From assembly GCF_033958435.1 (NCBI RefSeq), contig NC_134152.1:22170001-22234000 (forward strand): DNA of 64,000 nt. Direction: 5' to 3'. The notes beneath the pieces were generated by a model. The model did no database searches. It saw only the letters and a list, made by a program, of their open reading frames with translations, and was not told the DNA's origin. Below are positions 34,865-46,705 of this stretch, one piece after another (positions within the stretch are counted from its first letter, which is position 1; each line of letters opens with the position of its first letter). The DNA is from Carettochelys insculpta. Its lineage: Eukaryota > Chordata > Testudines > Carettochelyidae. A program made the translations under genes and the position numbers.

Positions 34865-35300
34865 GGCCGTGTCTACACTAGCCCCAAACTTTGAAATGGC
34901 CATGCAAATGGCCATTTCGAAGTTTACTAATGAAGCGCTGAAATGCATATTCAGCGCTTCATGAGCATGTGGGTGGCCACGGCACTTCAAAATTGACGCG
35001 CCTCGCCTCCGTGCGGCTCGTCCCGACGGGGCTCTTTTTCGAAAGGACCCCGCCTACTTCGAAGTCCCCTTATTCCCATGAGCAGATGGGAATAAGGGGA
35101 CTTCAAAGTAGGCGGGGTCCTTTCGAAAAGGAGCCCCGTCGGGACGAGCCATGCGGCGGCGAGGCATGTCAATTTTGAAGTGCCGTGGCCACCCACATGC
35201 TCATGAAGCGCTGAATATGCATTTCAGCGCTTCATTAGTAAACTTCGAAATGGCCATTTGCGTGGCCATTTCGAAGTTTGGGGCTAGTGTAGACGTAGCC
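34865..35300. mobile_element. 436-bp palindromic MITE, copy 1
   Basis: A near-perfect foldback: the left half from GGCCGTGTCTACACTAGC is mirrored by the right half ending GCTAGTGTAGACGTAGCC, with its centre near 35083 at CCCATGAGCAGATGGG. There is no coding. The flanks TAA and GAA could be a mutated 3-bp duplication. Confidence 0.85.
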
Positions 35301-35929
35301 GAAATGATTTTTATCTTTTCACAGCTGAATAAGGTCAAAGTTAGTGTAATGGTTACCACAAAAATGTGATCATGTACACACGCGTCAGCTCATGATCAAA
35401 GCTTAGAAGCCCTTTGTGTGAAACTCTAATAAGCTCTTGAAAAACCAGCCATTTTCACTGTCGGCCTTTCTTAAACTAGGTTTTGGGGCGCCTCTGGAGG
35501 GTGTGAGGTTACTATAAGGGAGATGCAAACTGTCAACCTCCATTACAACCTCTGCTTTGCCTTTGGCATTTATAACGGTGTTATAAATTAAAAACACTTT
35601 TAAATATATTTGAGATGGAGGAGGATCATACTCATATGTTCGCTGTGTGAAAAGGATCAGAAGAATGAAAGCTTGAGAACCACTATACTATGTAATTTCT
35701 GGGCAAGTCAGAAAGTCCTGTAGAGAAAATGCTCCGTCTTTTCTGTTGCAAACTCAAAAGAACTGCCCTGTGCTTTTGCAGTGTGTAACTGCCCCAGCAA
35801 AAGGACAAAAAGAATCAATGCAATGGAGTGATTAACACTTTGCAAAAGACCTATGTATCCTGCAATATTATGCTGAAAGTTGTGGCTGTCATTCAGTAAG
35901 GCTAGCAAAAATAAACTGGTGAACTAATG

Positions 35930-36625
35930 AAAACAAAAAAACAGTCCAGAAGCACTTTAAAGACCTAACAAAATAATTTATTAGGTGATGAGCTTTCATG
36001 GGACAGACCCACTTCTTCAGACCATAGCCAGACCAGAACAGACTCAATATTTAAGGCACAGAGAACCAAAAGTAGTAATCAGTGTTGACAAATCAGGAAA
36101 ATTATTATCAAGGTGAGCAAATCAGAGAGCAGATGGGCAGAAGGAGGGTGTGCGTGTCAAGAATTAGATAAAGCAATGTATGTGAAAGAGCCCTTATAAT
36201 GACACAGATAATTGCCATCCTGGTTCAAACCATGTGTTAATGTCGAATTTGAATATAAAAGAGAGTTCAACATTCGACACGTTAACGTGTGGTTTGAACC
36301 AGGATGGCAATTATCTGTGTCATTATAAGGACTCTCTTACATACTTTGCTTTATCTAATTCTAGACTTCCCCCGCCTCCTTCTGCCCCCTGCTCTGTGAT
36401 TTGCCCACCTTGATAACAATTTTTCTGATTTGTCAACCTTGATTACTATTTTTGGTTCTCTGTGCCTTAAATATTGAGTCTGTTCCGATATAGCTATGAT
36501 CTGAAGAAGTGAGTCTGTCCCACAAGAGCTCATCACGTAATGAATTATTTTGTTAGTCTTTAATGTGCTGCTGGACTGCTTTTTTGTATTGATAGCATAT
36601 AGACTAGCGCGGCTATCTCTCTGTT
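35930..36625. mobile_element. Penelope-derived hairpin, 696 bp, 15-bp TSD
   Basis: It is flanked by ACTGGTGAACTAATG at 35915-35929 and 36626-36640. Two arms of about 315 bp (35941-36253 and 36266-36585) are inverted around a 12-base centre. The arms carry PLE terminal words (TCATGGGACAGACCCACTTC, TTATTTTGTTAGTC). The right end adds ACTAGCGCGGCTATCTCTCT. It encodes no protein. Confidence 0.88.
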
Positions 36626-37024
36626 ACTGGTGAACTAATGCTAACTGTTCCGCCTCGAGCCACGCAAAACACACTTCAGAGAGTAAAGGAATGTGACTCC
36701 TATCCCTCCTTCAAAGATCTGATAGGAGAACATTCACCACAGCTGCAGGCTCCCCCTCCCCCATGTGTAGAGCAGGGGAGGAAGCTCTGCTTCCCAAAAC
36801 AGCTATATAGTCATGTATCCACCTGTAAGGCTCGAGAATGAGCCTGCAAGATGGGTGAATCACATTCCTCTGTATTTCTCCATCCACCATTTCTGTGCTT
36901 CCCTACATCTGTAAAAGGAAAATTGCATCTGCAGTACATTCTGGGTGCCTGCCTTTTCACTCCTTTCAGCAGTCTAGGCCTTGGATTCCAGTGAAAGGAC
37001 AATTATGCACTAGTAAATCATTGC

Positions 37025-37735
37025 GGCTACGTCTACACGTGAAGCGTACATCGAAATAGCTTATTTCGATGTAGCAACATCGAAATAGTCTATTTTGATG
37101 AATAACGTCTACACGTCCTCCAGGGCTGGCAACATCGACGTTCAACATCGACATTGCGCAGCGCCACATCGAAATAGGCACTGCGAGGGAACGTCTACAC
37201 GCCACAGTAGCACACATCGAAATAAGGGTGCCAGGCACAGCTGCAGACAGGGTCACAGGGTGGACTCAACAGCAAGCCGCTCCCTTAAAGGGCCCCTCCC
37301 AGACACAGTTGCACTAAACAACACAAGATACACAGAGCCGACAACTGGTTGCAGACCCTGTGCCTGCAGCATGGATCCTCAGCTGCTGCAGCAGCAGCCA
37401 GAAGCCCTGGGCTAAGGGCTGCTGCCCACGGTGACCATAGAGCCCCGCAGGGGCTGGAGAGAGAGCGTCTCTCAACCCCTCAGCTGATGGCTGCCATGGC
37501 GGACCCCGCTATTTCGAAGTTGTGGGACGCGCAACGACTACACAGTCCCTACTTCGACGTTGAACGTCGAAGTAGGGTGCTATTCCTATCCCCTCATGGG
37601 GTTAGCGGCTTCGACGTCTCACCGCTTAACGTCGATGTTAACATCGAAATAGCGCCCAACACTTGTAGCCATGACGGGCGCTATTTCGAAGTTGGTGCCA
37701 CTACTTCGAAGTAGCGTGCACGTGTAGACACGGCT
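37025..37735. mobile_element. 711-bp Harbinger-like non-autonomous element, sister copy
   Basis: Same family and orientation as 34077-34758, roughly 93-95% alike by eye. A 29-bp extra segment lies near 37059-37087 with further TCGAAATAG words. The flanks TGC and CGC fit a 3-bp duplication with one change. It is 2.3 kb from its sister in the same PDILT intron. Confidence 0.75.
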
Positions 37736-38346
37736 CGCATGTCCTTTTGCAGCAGAAGTTTAGCTGAGAGGACTCTAGCCTCAATTTTTCTAAGCATTTC
37801 TGTCTATAGCTTAAGCCTCAGGTTGTTTAAGTTACATTCTTTGTCATTAACTCTGTCATAGTGGCATATTTCCATGTATTTCATTGAGTCAATGTCGAGC
37901 GTCTTTTGCCTGCCCAGTGTGCATTGCAGCCCCTGAAGTCCAGCCCCATGGGAGAGGTGGAGTCAAGAGCACCAAAACTGGTGGTTGGAGATCCAGGGAA
38001 TAGACCAATTCAGATTGCAAAAAGGAGGTAAACATTGCAGTCACTACTGCCACAGTGCTTGGAAAGGAGAGAAGTCTTGCTGGACTTAAAAGGAGTGGCT
38101 AAAATGGGAGCTAGAGGTGAACCCTTTCAATCTTCCTCAGTCTAAACCAATTTTGTCTGAGGCTTTGGTTTGTAACATGCAAACAGTGCAAGTGGAATTT
38201 TCTTTTGAAGGTGGCACCTGCTTCCTCCCACCCAGTGCATGAAGACATTAGTTTCTTGCCTCAGGGACCATTACATGAGCACCAGGAAATGAAGATGCAT
38301 ATGTTATATATCCCGGTGTGACTGAATGGAGGATTAAATTCTTTAC

Positions 38347-38436
38347 CTTTTCTGTTGCTTCTGCTTTTGGCTTGCTTTGTTTTTCTAAGAATTCAGCAAA
38401 AGCCTCAAGGGTGTATTCCCCATCATATACCACAGC
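38347..38436 (-). CDS. PDILT: PDILT exon I: end of a' domain
   Basis: A 90-nt exon, phase 0 at both ends (acceptor CCTTTTCAG, donor GTAAAG). It encodes AVVYDGEYTLEAFAEFLEKQ, the last strand and helix of the a' thioredoxin fold, followed by a lysine- and glutamate-rich tail (SKPKAEATEK). It sits alone between introns of 7.75 kb and 4.4 kb. Confidence 0.92.
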
Positions 38437-38516
38437 CTGAAAAGGAAAGATGGATAAAGAAAATCTCTACGTATGAAATGCCTGAAATCAGACCCCAGTA
38501 TGCAGGGATTTCAGAG

Positions 38517-38795
38517 GGCAGGTCTACACAACAGTGGAAGGCTGAATTGAGGTACGCAACCCCAGCTATGTTAATTACATAGCTGGAGTCGATGTATCTT
38601 AACTTGGGCTTCTATGCCAACTCCACTAAGGGAGTTCGACAGGACTGCATGCTCCTAAGGGGAGGCAGGGGTATGGGGGGTGGTGCAGGTGCCCCATAAG
38701 TTTGATTTAGTGTATCTCTACTAGAAGCGCTAATCAAATGCTGAAAGATCAACTGTGGCAGGGCCAATCTTCCTGTAGTGAAGATATGCCCTGAA
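38517..38795. repeat. Old DNA transposon remnant
   Basis: It starts GGGCAGGTCTACACAAC and ends TGAAGATATGCCCT, with rough inversion, and holds TTAATTACATAGCTGGAGTC and ATCAAATGCTGAAAGATC. The rest of 38795-40454 is intronic sequence with an A-run near 40290-40304 and no feature recognised. Confidence 0.45.
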
Positions 38796-40454
38796 ATATG
38801 CAGGCTTAGTTGACTCTGGACTCTTGTATTTGGTTTAGAAAACCATGTGTAAGAGACTCAGCAAACTAAGGCTAATCAGATCTTTATGAATAGGGTAGGA
38901 GATACAGATACAAATACCTGGGAGGAGAAAGGAAGGAATTGTACTCAAATGGCATAAGTCCTATATCTTAATACTAAGGTTGGATCCTGGTAACTATTGG
39001 CAGTTCATGTGTATAATTAAGTAGATGGATGCCATTTTGTGGAATAGAGACCATAAAGAGTATGGGTGAGTTTTTCAAAGCTGCCTAAGGGATTTTAATT
39101 GGTATTGGACATCCAAAATCATGAGGTAGCTTTGAAATCCTCCACCTACAATGATTTAAATTAGAACAGAACAGAAGTGTCAATTTTCCTATACTTAAAA
39201 GCCATGGAGATACGTTCTGTCTTACACTTGAGTGCATTGATGAATCTTTGTTTAGGGAGTTTGGAAGAAGGACCATTTCACACTGAAAGCTTTAATTTCT
39301 CTAAATCTCTGTGAATACAGCACTTCTAGAGACTTTTTCAAAACCTGCTGTGTGGGAGCTTAAGGAAGATTGTGAATATAAGGTAAGGTTGTATCTTCTT
39401 ACCACAAAAGTGTCCACTTTTGATCTGAGCAAATTTAAACATCCACCGACAGTGTAAACTGGCCTAGCTGCACTGAGGTAAATGGAACTGAGCTGATTTA
39501 CACCAGGGAAGGATCTACACTGTTTGAATTCAAAATACTGTGTGCAAAATTCCTCCATTCCCTGGTGATTTCAGTAGATTCGCATATTGTATTCGTTCTG
39601 TGCATTAAAATACTTTGAATATGACAAGAAAATGTGCAGGTGCTTTAAGCTATTTTTTTAAGTGCTTGTGTTAAGTTTTTTTTGTTTGAACACAACTATT
39701 TTGACTCCTTTGGAGAAGATAAACATTCTCCAAAAATTCCTGAGCTTGTGTGATCTCTGAAGTAATCAATGATAGCTAAAGCAGCAGGGTCTCAGAGGTT
39801 TTCAAAATAAGATTAAATTGTCCCCTTAAAATGTTCTTGGTGTTTGCAAGCAGGAGAATTTTCAACTTCTCTCAGAGCATTCGGCTGTTAAGAGGATATA
39901 AATGCGTATGCCTCACTTACTGTGAAGAAACAAAAACAAATGTCAGCCTTAAACACCATCTGAAAAATTGGTAATGTATAATTTATTTGTACATGGCAAA
40001 CAGGAAGTCAGTCCATTTCCGCAAAAGTGCATGGTAGCCCGAGTCACCCCTGAGGATGTCAGCAGAGGAAATATCTCAATTTTCCTTCCTCTCTGATTTA
40101 AATGTATGATGGAGACAGTTGCAAGGTTGGCTACATTGGTTCAACTCTCTATATTTGCCGGGGCGGGAGCTAATAGTTTTCTGATTCAGTATGATAGCTG
40201 ATTGCTTTTGACAATAAAGTGTCCTCTTCATGTCACTGGTCACTAATAGCTTTGTTAGAAGAAACAGGCCTTTATTAAGGCCAACACTTTAAAAAAAAAA
40301 AAAAACAAATAAAAAACATACCCCTGAGTAGGCACTTCTGAAAATCAGACCATTTACATAGGTGTCTAAAGTGGGGAGCAAGGGATGTAAGATCACAGCC
40401 GTCAGCCACTCTCTAGTTATTCCTTTACCATGTGTCTACTATCTAGTGAAGAAG

Positions 40455-40659
40455 GGCTTTCAAAAACTGGGGGGGTCCCTTTTGGAAGGTCTCATCTGCA
40501 CGGGCAGCACATGATTCGAAAAGCTGCACTTTCAAATCGCCACGGCCCCCATTATGCTAATGAGGCGCTGCATATTCATTGCAGCACCTCATTAGCATAT
40601 TTTGAACCCGCTCATTAACGTGCCCCTTTTGAAAGGTAGGGGCTCATGTAGACCCAGCC
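40455..40659. mobile_element. Divergent palindromic MITE relative
   Basis: It shares TTATGCTAATGAGGCGCTGC, CCTCATTAGCATATTTTGAA and the right end GTAGACCCAGCC with the foldback MITEs, but is shorter and diverged. Confidence 0.6.
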
Positions 40660-41459
40660 TTAGAGACATAGATAGGCTCCTAAGCCTATGTTTTCACAGC
40701 AGCCCAGATTGGTGCTCTGAGATCAATCCACTGGTGTTTGATTTAGCAGGTCCAGTTAAGAGCTGCCAAATCAACCACATCATTCTGCAATCGATCCCCA
40801 CCCCACTTACAGGCAAAAAAGGTCAGGGAAGTCATGGGCAGAGTTTCCCCCTTCAACCTCCCATAGTGTAGACCCCCAGTAACGCAACCTAAGGTACATC
40901 AACTCCAACTATGCTATTAATGTAACTGAAGTAGTGTAGCTTAGGCTGACTCTTGTTCACAAGCCAAATCCTGCCTGCATTAAAATCAATGGGAAATTTG
41001 CCAGGGATGTCAGTGAAAGCAGACTCTGGTCTTAAATGGCCAAAATCTAAAGGCACATTTGAATGAGGGACAGCTGATGCCTCAGGAAAAAAATGTGGGT
41101 GTTCCATAAAACCACCTTCATATTGTGAAACAGAAAGTGCCCAATTGCACATCAGTCAGCTGAATAGGGCTACGATGAAGCATATGCTAATGTTTTGTTT
41201 CCTGTTGGCTGTATCACAACTCTTTCAGGACAGCCTGTGAGAGATTGCAGTGATTGGAATTCATGACCTATCCTAATTCTAGAAAACAAGAACCCACTAC
41301 TTCTTCCATTGATGTCAACAGCAAAACTCCCACTGATTTCATGAGAGCAAGATCTTGCACCCAGGTGCATAGGAGGTTGGGTATTTGTCTTGGGGGGAGG
41401 GAATCTTATCTCTGGAGTTTTACCCTCCCTGCCCCAGGCTTTTCTCATGTGAGATTAAA
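40660..41459. repeat. Intron with old DNA transposon debris
   Basis: 40665-40930 has paired AGTGTAGACC and GTGTAGCTTAG words. 40965-41020 and 41290-41350 have CAATGGGA and GATTTCA words of old reptile repeats. No coding. Confidence 0.35.
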
Positions 41460-43690
41460 GTTGTCATCATCAACAGCCAAGGGCTCAGAGCCTGTTGGTG
41501 ACTGATTCCTCTTTCACTATTTCCTTCCATCTTTCCCTGTCCAGTGTAGAGTGGCTTAATCTCTGTAGACTAGCTCTGCACCAATCTACTATACCATCTG
41601 CCCATTTTCTGTGGGGTCTGCCTCTCCTGTTCAAACCATCCATTATATCAAATGCCAGGGTCGTTTGTCGTTCATTCTGCAAATATGCCTAAATAGCTGT
41701 AACTTGCGTTGTATAACCCTCTGCAGTAGGGTCTCTTTCGGCTGTATCTTCCTGTATAATTCCTTGGTGGTGACCTTCTGCATCCATCCTATTCTCAGGA
41801 TCTTTCTATAACAACTCCTCTCAAATGTCAATATTCTTCACTTCAAATCTTTCGTTATCATCCATGTCTCACATCCATACAACATGTTGCTGAATAAACA
41901 CATTTTCAAGACACTCCACTTCTTTTCTGAGTTAATCACTTTGCTTTTCTAGATCTCATCCATTGCCTTCACACTCGCTCTTGCTTTCGCTATTCTAATC
42001 TCTATTTCCTTCTTAGAGTCGAGATCATACATTATGTATGTGAACGTCTCTATGTTCTCTAGTTCAATCCCATCTATGTTGATCTTCCTTCCTATTTCCT
42101 TATTTCCAAATACCTTTGTTTTATCGTTGTTCATAATCAGTCCATACCACTCCCCTTCCTCATTTGGCACCTGCACCGTTCTTGATAGCTTCTCCTCATC
42201 TTCCTCAATAACTATATCATCCGCGAACCTCAAGTTGTTAATTTTTATCCCATGCACAGATATCCCTTCTACCTCTTCCTTGATTTTTGTCCATCACTCT
42301 CTCTGGATGTGTGATGAGGATACTCAGTGATATTGGATCTCCTTGTCTCATCCCTCTACTCTTTCTAAACCAGCTTCCCAGATTTCCACATGTTCTCTCC
42401 GCTGCCTTCGCGTTGTCATTTATATCGTTCAACAACCATATCTGTCTGCTATCCACTCCGTATGACTCCAACACTGCCAAAGCCATTTTCTGATCTATGC
42501 TCTCAAATGCCTTCTGGAAAATCGACAAAGCAAGTGTAGATGTTCTTGCTCTTTTGTCGAGCCTTCTCCACTATCAATCTTAGTGCCAATATCTGCTGTA
42601 TTGTACTTCCATCTTTCCTGAACCCCTCTTGCTCATCTGCTAGATGTTCTTCTATCTGTGATCTTAGTCTCTCTATCAGTATCATCATCAGCTCCTTGCC
42701 TAGATTACTCATTAGGAAAATCATTCTATAGTTCTTGCACTCCAATGCACTTCCTTTCTTGTGTATTGTCCATTCCTTAGGTGCCTTTGCTGCTTTCCGT
42801 GCCATAATACGTAGTCCGTATATTTCCTGAATCATACTTTCTCCGCCATATTTAATCATCCCTCCTCTGATCTTATCATTTCCAGGGCTCCAGCTGTTCT
42901 TTAGTCATTTCACTGCTGTTTCTACTTCCTCCTTCGAAATATTGGTCTTGCTCTTGATGCTCAGCAGTGATATCTTTCAGTTCTTTGATCAGTCTGTCTG
43001 AGATACTCGGGTCCAACTACATTTTGTATAGATCAGTGCAATATCTCATCCACTGCAGCACAATCTTCTCCTTGTTCATAAGCTCTTCTTCGTTCTCATC
43101 TTTAATTACCATCTACTTTGGCTGCGACATCCTATTAATATTCCTAATCATTTTATTTACCTCCCTGGTCTTATGTTCACTGTAATACCTCTATATACCT
43201 TCACACTGCTCCTCTAACCATTTCACCTTATCCTTTCTCGCTGCTTTCCTTACCTCATTGCATTTCACCCTATATTGCTGTTCTGCCTCCTCGGAAACAT
43301 CCCTTTTGATCTTCAATGCTCTCTTTTTTTTTTTTTTTGGACCAACTCCCGTGTCTCCTGCATAATCCACTTCTTACTGATCTCCTCCTCCAGAACAGTC
43401 TGCTCAATTGCCCCTTCTATCACTATGACTATCCCTTACATTCTCTTATGATAGTCTTTCTCTGTGCCTGCATTCCTAATCTTCTGTTCGAGCGCTGCTC
43501 TGTATGCATCCCCTATTTCTTCTTCTCCTAGCCTCTGCATGTCTCTTCTTTTGTTATTTTTAGCTGTGTCTTACACTTTCTCTGAGTTTCACCTTGATGC
43601 TTGTGATCACTAGAGTGTGGTCCAAGTCTATATCCGCTCCTTGGAAAGTTTGGCACTGCTATACTGATGTTACCCATCTTCTTCAGATTA
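41460..43690 (-). mobile_element. RTE-like non-LTR retrotransposon, reverse transcriptase part
   Basis: The minus strand encodes decayed RT in order: LQWMRYCTDLYK near 43050, ALECKNYRMIFLMSNLGKEL, ADEQEGFRKDGSTIQQILAL, NIYTCFVDF, GSWFRKSRGMRQGDPIS, NNLRFADDIVI (FADD at 42216-42227), then the C-terminal FERSCYRKILRIGWMQKV and RGRPHRKWADGIVDWC. The endonuclease is not seen, so the copy is 5'-truncated near 43690. The 3' end has a CATCATCAACAGCC-like tail (plus-strand sense). A T-run at 43323-43340 interrupts it. Confidence 0.8.
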
Positions 43691-44039
43691 AAGTGACATA
43701 CAGAATGTTACCACTATCTCCACCCAGCATAGAGCTCTTCCTAGCTTTAGTTCTTTAACAGTGAAAGATTTTGGTGGACACAGATACAGACACACCAAAC
43801 CTCTGACATCAACTAAATCCGGAGTTGGCCATTGCATGAAGTATTGTCCTGTTCATTGAGTGATCCATCCCATTGCTCATTCCCAGCTTCTGACAAACAG
43901 AGGCTAGGGACACCATTCCCATCCATCCTAGTGTAACCTATATACCTAGCTGTGGCTCACTGTCCCATGTAGTGGCACCTGGACCACTTACACAGAGAAG
44001 GAATGAGGCTCCTCCACTGAACTCCAGAGGTTCCAGGTT

Positions 44040-44240
44040 CAAGTGTGCCTGTTGGCAGTTGTACATTGCTAATTGCCATTGATGGACTATGGTCCATGCA
44101 TTTATCTAGTTCTTTTTTGAACCGCCTTAAAGTCCTGGTATTCACAACATCCTCTGGCACTCCTTGGGTTAGGGTTGAAGAAGGGCATGGTGTGAAGAAA
44201 TACTTCCTTTTCTTGGTTTTAAACCTGCTGTCTATTTCAT
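44040..44240 (-). mobile_element. CR1/L2-like LINE fragment
   Basis: The minus strand reads SRFKTKKRKYFFTPC and then VPEDVVNTRTLRRFKKELDK, like the end of CR1-clade ORF2 where LPEEVV and FK.LD motifs occur. It is short and 5'-truncated. Confidence 0.5.
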
Positions 44241-44251
44241 TTGGTGGCCCC

Positions 44252-44441
44252 CACAGTGTTCCCTCTATTTTTTTTCTATCTAGGGGCATAATACATTTTG
44301 CTTTGTACACTGAGGCATGTGGGGATATGCACCACCAATAGAAACACAAGCTGGTGGCTGTGGGTGCTCTGCTAATCATCAGGGCGGCACCTGAATCTCT
44401 CTGAAGTGGCCACCCAAGACCTCACCTGACAGGGAACGCTG
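44252..44441 (+). mobile_element. hAT-like MITE, CAGTGTTCCCT family, with TSD
   Basis: It runs from CACAGTGTTCCCTCT to CAGGGAACGCTG, with GTGGCCCC on both sides (44244-44251, 44442-44449). An 8-bp duplication and CAG-type ends point to the hAT superfamily. It is 190 bp with no coding. Confidence 0.75.
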
Positions 44442-46188
44442 GTGGCCCCTCGTTCTTGTGTTATGGGAACAAATAAATAACTTTTACTTTCTCCATACCA
44501 GTCATGATGATTTTATAGACTCTGGGCATTAAACTCCAGCCTAAGGCAGGACTACGTCAGAAGAGCATGTAAGGTTTTTGGGAGCAGGGCACATCCTGGT
44601 ATTGCACACCTACAGTGCCTAGCACAAGGAGACCCTCACCTCAAGTGGGGTCTCAGAACGCTACCACAATACATAAATTATTAGTAATAAAATTCCGCCA
44701 CAGCCTGGTGTGTCAACTTTTCATTATTTTGTAGAAAACAAAATGCCATTAATATTCTCTTAAGACTGTGGAGCGGAAAACTGCTGAGAGAGAGGGTGGT
44801 AGAGGGCCTACATTAAGGCCAGACCCAGGAGGATGTGCAGAGCTGCTGTTTGGTTCATTAGAAATTGTGTATGCACACCCCAGGGAAGAATCTCTCCCTA
44901 AGAGATTAAATGAGGACAAGTACAAATGTCTTAGAATTTAATTTACCTGTGTGGGGAATGAGGAGAAAAATGAACAGCTGAGTAATGTTTTAATTATCAC
45001 AGTATCATAGGATTGAATTTCTTTGATCCAGAGCCGGGGTTTTCTCTTCAATTAAATTATCCATGTGGCTGAAGGATTATGACAATGTGGTTAATATATT
45101 TCCCTGTCTTCTGTCCTGTTTTTGCAGCAATACTTTTAGAGCATTCTGCAGCATGCTGGTACATTACAGAGCATAGTCTAGAGATAATCAGCAATAACAA
45201 CACCTCTTAGGTTTGTATTAGGAGGCACTTAAACTTGCTGCTGCTCTGGTTTGTGATATTGTCAGAGCTGTCTGGAAAAAAATTTTTGAATGCTTAGAGA
45301 ACGTGGCCTCTAAGACAGTATAAACCTGTGTTCATAAGCCAATCTGCTATACAAATAATTCAAACTGGTATCCTCAACAAAGAACTGGAATGAATAACTC
45401 CTGAATATTGTGTATGTTTGTGTGTGTTGTGTTATATGAGAGTTATACTAAGTGTTCCCTGCAGCATACACTCTTAGAGGCTAACATGGGGCCTTGACTG
45501 TAGGACATTTGAAAAGGTTAGGGTTGTGCATACACCCCTCCCCACCACACACACACACCAAACTGCCCAGTGGAACCTGGAAGAACACTGGCTTTGACTC
45601 AGCTCACCAGAGACCGCAGGGGTCCACAACCTGCTTGAGGTGGAGCTCTGAAATTTGATCTTTTGACTTCTATATATTGTCCCAGTGCGGGTGATGCTTT
45701 TTAAAGTCACTAATAGTCCTGCTTACAACAGTTTTATTAATAAATAAAGATGCAGAACTTTACCATTTAGGTGGTGGTTGGTAGCATTAGCTGATTTTTT
45801 TTGTTAACCACAAATGGCATGGCTTTGATCAAACTCCCGGCTGCATGGGGAAGAAAGGGCTGGGCTGAGCTCCTGCCTTGTATGTGGATGAAAATTGGCT
45901 CGCATGATGCTCTTGGCACCCATGCCAGGGGTTGCTGATCTCTGGGCTATGACTTCATCGATTTCTTCAGTCCAGGTCTGTTATAATTTAGTAGGGGGTC
46001 ATACCTGATACCGGTGAGTGAGGACTGTAGGCAAATATTTTGCCTTTCAAACTCAGATTGGCGGCAGAAGTGAGTACATGTTGCTCCAGAGGAAATATGA
46101 CTGAGGATCAACATTTTTTTCCTCACTTTCACAGAGCCCTTCTCACGTGCTCACTCATTCTGACACACAATCATTCAAAGCTTCTCAC
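44442..46188. other. PDILT intron remainder
   Basis: 44565-44695 looks like the 3' end of an old interspersed repeat (TACAGTGCCTAGCACAAGGA, then TAATAATA-like tail). There is a short CA run near 45550. Otherwise nothing seen. Confidence 0.4.
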
Positions 46189-46370
46189 CTGGGTGTTGGA
46201 TCTCGCAGGAAAGAATCTAAAGAATGGATAACGGTCTAGCATAACTAACTGGATATCATTTGCTGTGAAGTCTATTTTAGCAATTATTATATTTTTGTGG
46301 TTTTCATGTTTCTTGCCCAGCTCGTCCCAAATTGGTAAGAGTTTCCTGCAATTGTGGCACCAAGGTGCAT
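46189..46370 (-). CDS. PDILT: PDILT exon H: a' domain with CHNC redox motif
   Basis: A 182-nt exon (acceptor AATTACAG, donor GTGAGA). Two bases complete the split Tyr, then APWCHNCRKLLPIWDELGKK follows. The CxxC motif is at residues 349-352 with the usual preceding Trp. The segment IIIAKIDFTANDIQL, found in the fold around the buried acid, and the cis-proline segment DRYPFFRFF (Pro393) are both present. Mammalian PDILT reads SKKC here, so this lineage keeps both cysteines at the a' site, although with HN rather than GH between them. Redox activity is plausible but not shown. Confidence 0.95.
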
Positions 46371-46705
46371 CTGTAATTTGAAAAACAAAAATAGATGTTC
46401 AAACAGGAAGCCTATGAACTACTCCACTGAAGTCACAGGAATACAGAAGGTTTAAGTGCCAGAGCTAAACCAGGCATTTCCCACCTATAGAAACAGTGGG
46501 GCAAATCAGGAAGTGCAGTGAAGTCAGAAGGAGTTTGTCAAAGTGAGAAATGAGCAAACTCTGAGTAAACACCCTAAGCCCACCAAATTCTTTTTTCCTG
46601 GTACCCTTTTTGTGGTGGCAGGAAGCCTTGCAGCTCAGGTAGGCCACAGCACCTCCATCCTTGTTGCGTAACAATGCTTTACCATCCTCAATTTAGGAGA
46701 GAGAC

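Noticed and set aside
34865..35300. Assembly-made palindrome
   Set aside because: A second copy of identical length with its own 3-bp duplication exists at 49763-50198, so it is a true element.
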